Source: Hahella sp. KA22 | Lineage (GTDB): Bacteria > Pseudomonadota > Gammaproteobacteria > Pseudomonadales > Oleiphilaceae | Assembly: GCF_004135205.1 (NCBI RefSeq) | Contig: NZ_CP035490.1 | Span: 2,559,501 to 2,623,500 of the forward strand | Length of the DNA: 64,000 nucleotides | Reading direction: 5' to 3' | Shown: positions 62,744-64,000 of the stretch, one piece after another | How the letters are laid out: every line of letters starts with the position of its first letter | How positions within the stretch are numbered: the stretch's first letter is position 1 | The notes under the pieces: model-generated | What the model saw: the letters and a program-made list of their open reading frames with translations, nothing else | Database searches by the model: none | What the model was told of the DNA's origin: nothing | Translations under genes and position numbers: made by a program

Positions 62744-64000
62744 ATGGGTCACCTGGGTCTGGCCCAGCGCAGCGGAGTTAAGTTGGCGCTGAAAACGCCT
62801 GCGCTGGTTATCACTTCTCTACTACTCGCCTCCTGCGGCAGCGATACAGCGCCGCCCGAAGCCATTCGCATTTTGGGAAAACCACCGGGAACCGCTTATC
62901 TGGGTGTTGAATACACCTATGAGTTTGGCGTGGACGGCGGCGATGGTCTGGTGGACTTTTCCATGACCAACCAGCCGCGCTGGCTGGCGTTGGAGTACGT
63001 CGACAACACCTTCCGTAAAGGCATTATCATGCGCGGGATTCCCGGCGTTAACGGGGGCGGAACGGCGGAAGACGCGTTGACGCCTGGCGAGGCGCAGGAA
63101 GTCTCGCTGACGGTGTCGGATGGCTCCAGCGTAGGGGAGACCCGTTTTTCTATTTTCGTCGACACGAACACTTATGAATCCGAGTCGCTGACGGTGGCGG
63201 AAAACGATATTGGCGAGCGTCCCTCGAAGCTGATTGACGCCAACAATAACGGCCGGGAAGACGAGGGCGAAGAGAAAGAAGTGATTCCGCTGTGTTTCAC
63301 CGACGCGGAAGGAACGCCGTTGTTCTCTGAGGAAGACATCGCTTTCTTTGAAGAGCGTCAGCATGATGATTCACTGGCGGTGCGTCCCAAGCTTCATTAC
63401 TTACCGGTATTTCTGGAGCAGCCCTCGGTTCAGCGCGTCATATTGCGCTACTCCCTGACCAGCGGTTCCGGTGACGGCGCAACGCCAGGAAGCGACTTTC
63501 TGGTTGAAACCGCAAGGAAAGACGGACAGGTCATCTCGGTTGCGGACGGCTTCCTCACCTATGATCCTGGTGTGCGTTATTGCCATATTCCGGTGTTTAT
63601 CAATGACGATCGCGATGCGGAAAAAACCGAGAATATTGCGGTGTCGATTACTCATTACGAAGGTGGGCTGCTTGAGTTCGCTGACCCGGTCAATACCACT
63701 ATCTCCATCACTGACAATGAACCTGTCGCCAGCTTTAAGGTATCCAAGGCGTCGGTGTCTGAAGGTAACTACCTGAATGTGGAAGTGTCCTTGGACAAGG
63801 CGCCGGAACAGACCGTTTATGCGGAGTTTGTCGTGGATGGGGACAACAGCGACGGCGACTTCGAAGGCGCCAATGCGGATTTACGTCTCTATACCGGAGA
63901 CGGAGGTGTCGGCAGCCTGATCACAGATGGCGTCAGCGTGCCTTTCGAGGTGGGCGAAACCAGTAAAACCGTCAAGCTGCAGGCGACCGCTAATGGCGAC
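62744..64000 (+). CDS. Calx-beta-like lipoprotein, 3' end beyond the window
   Basis: 419 codons are visible, open to the edge. Start ATG at 62744 gives a signal peptide with lipobox LLAS-C at Cys31 (LVITSLLLASCGSD), so it is probably a surface or outer-membrane lipoprotein. The exported part contains repeated beta-sandwich segments of Calx-beta type: TTISITDNEPVASFKVSKAS followed by VSEGNYLNVEVSLDKAPEQT, plus an earlier partner (VNTTISI region). A preceding putative Ig-like segment has a pattern YTYEFGVDGGDGLVDFSMTN. Upstream 150 bases are AT-rich. Adhesion or matrix function is inferred from domain type only. Confidence 0.8.
   Translation, partial: MGHLGLAQRSGVKLALKTPALVITSLLLASCGSDTAPPEAIRILGKPPGTAYLGVEYTYEFGVDGGDGLVDFSMTNQPRWLALEYVDNTFRKGIIMRGIPGVNGGGTAEDALTPGEAQEVSLTVSDGSSVGETRFSIFVDTNTYESESLTVAENDIGERPSKLIDANNNGREDEGEEKEVIPLCFTDAEGTPLFSEEDIAFFEERQHDDSLAVRPKLHYLPVFLEQPSVQRVILRYSLTSGSGDGATPGSDFLVETARKDGQVISVADGFLTYDPGVRYCHIPVFINDDRDAEKTENIAVSITHYEGGLLEFADPVNTTISITDNEPVASFKVSKASVSEGNYLNVEVSLDKAPEQTVYAEFVVDGDNSDGDFEGANADLRLYTGDGGVGSLITDGVSVPFEVGETSKTVKLQATANGD

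Overview
The window looks like chromosomal core sequence of a GC-rich marine-type gammaproteobacterium. Gene content and order resemble Pseudomonas and Hahella (alkB/GntR/smc/zipA/ligA; fadBA/coiled-coil protein/topA; gltA divergent from sdhCDAB-sucAB-lpd). Hahella is my best guess, but this rests on recalled gene order and codon style, not on a search. I see no prophage, insertion sequence, CRISPR array or rRNA operon.

Layout. 1-3.3 kb (minus): a MoxR/DUF58/DUF4381/VWA operon, cut off by the left edge. 3.7-4.7 kb: two tandem paralogous small membrane proteins of unknown function. 5.0-9.9 kb: the 1620-residue NAD-glutamate dehydrogenase. 10-25.6 kb: a mixed housekeeping region holding DUF2835, a Nudix hydrolase, a lytic transglycosylase with proS, a hotdog thioesterase, two TetR regulators, a TIGR01777 epimerase, a CbiX-like chelatase, DUF924, tRNA-Gly(GCC), cheV, a MOSC protein, an Uup-type ABC-F ATPase, a Cys-rich protein, a universal stress protein and two exported or anchored unknowns. 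26.2-33.2 kb: fadBA (fatty-acid beta-oxidation) and topA. 33.3-47.7 kb: a TCA-cycle block with gltA divergent from sdhCDAB-sucAB-lpdG, then sucCD behind a terminator. 47.9-51.6 kb: trpS-scpA-scpB-rluB. 51.7-54.8 kb: a diguanylate cyclase, and an AlkB alkane hydroxylase divergent from a GntR/FCD regulator with a strong palindrome between them. 55.3-62.5 kb: smc-zipA-ligA (chromosome condensation, division, DNA ligation). 62.7 kb to the edge: the start of a Calx-beta-like lipoprotein.

How the genes connect. AlkB oxidises alkanes to alcohols, FadBA degrades the derived fatty acids to acetyl-CoA, and GltA/Sdh/Suc/Lpd complete its oxidation. GDH supplies 2-oxoglutarate from glutamate. SMC and its ScpA/ScpB partners are encoded within 10 kb of each other.

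The most unusual non-coding signal is a 149-bp element made of five consecutive hairpins. It occurs twice in inverted orientation (10872-11020 and 24104-24252), with 146 of 149 positions identical by my hand alignment. I do not recognise it as a named family. Other regulatory candidates are the alkB/gntR palindrome, direct repeats before a TetR gene, a structured sucC leader, and a perfect 16-bp palindrome upstream of gltA. All alignments and coordinates were made by eye.
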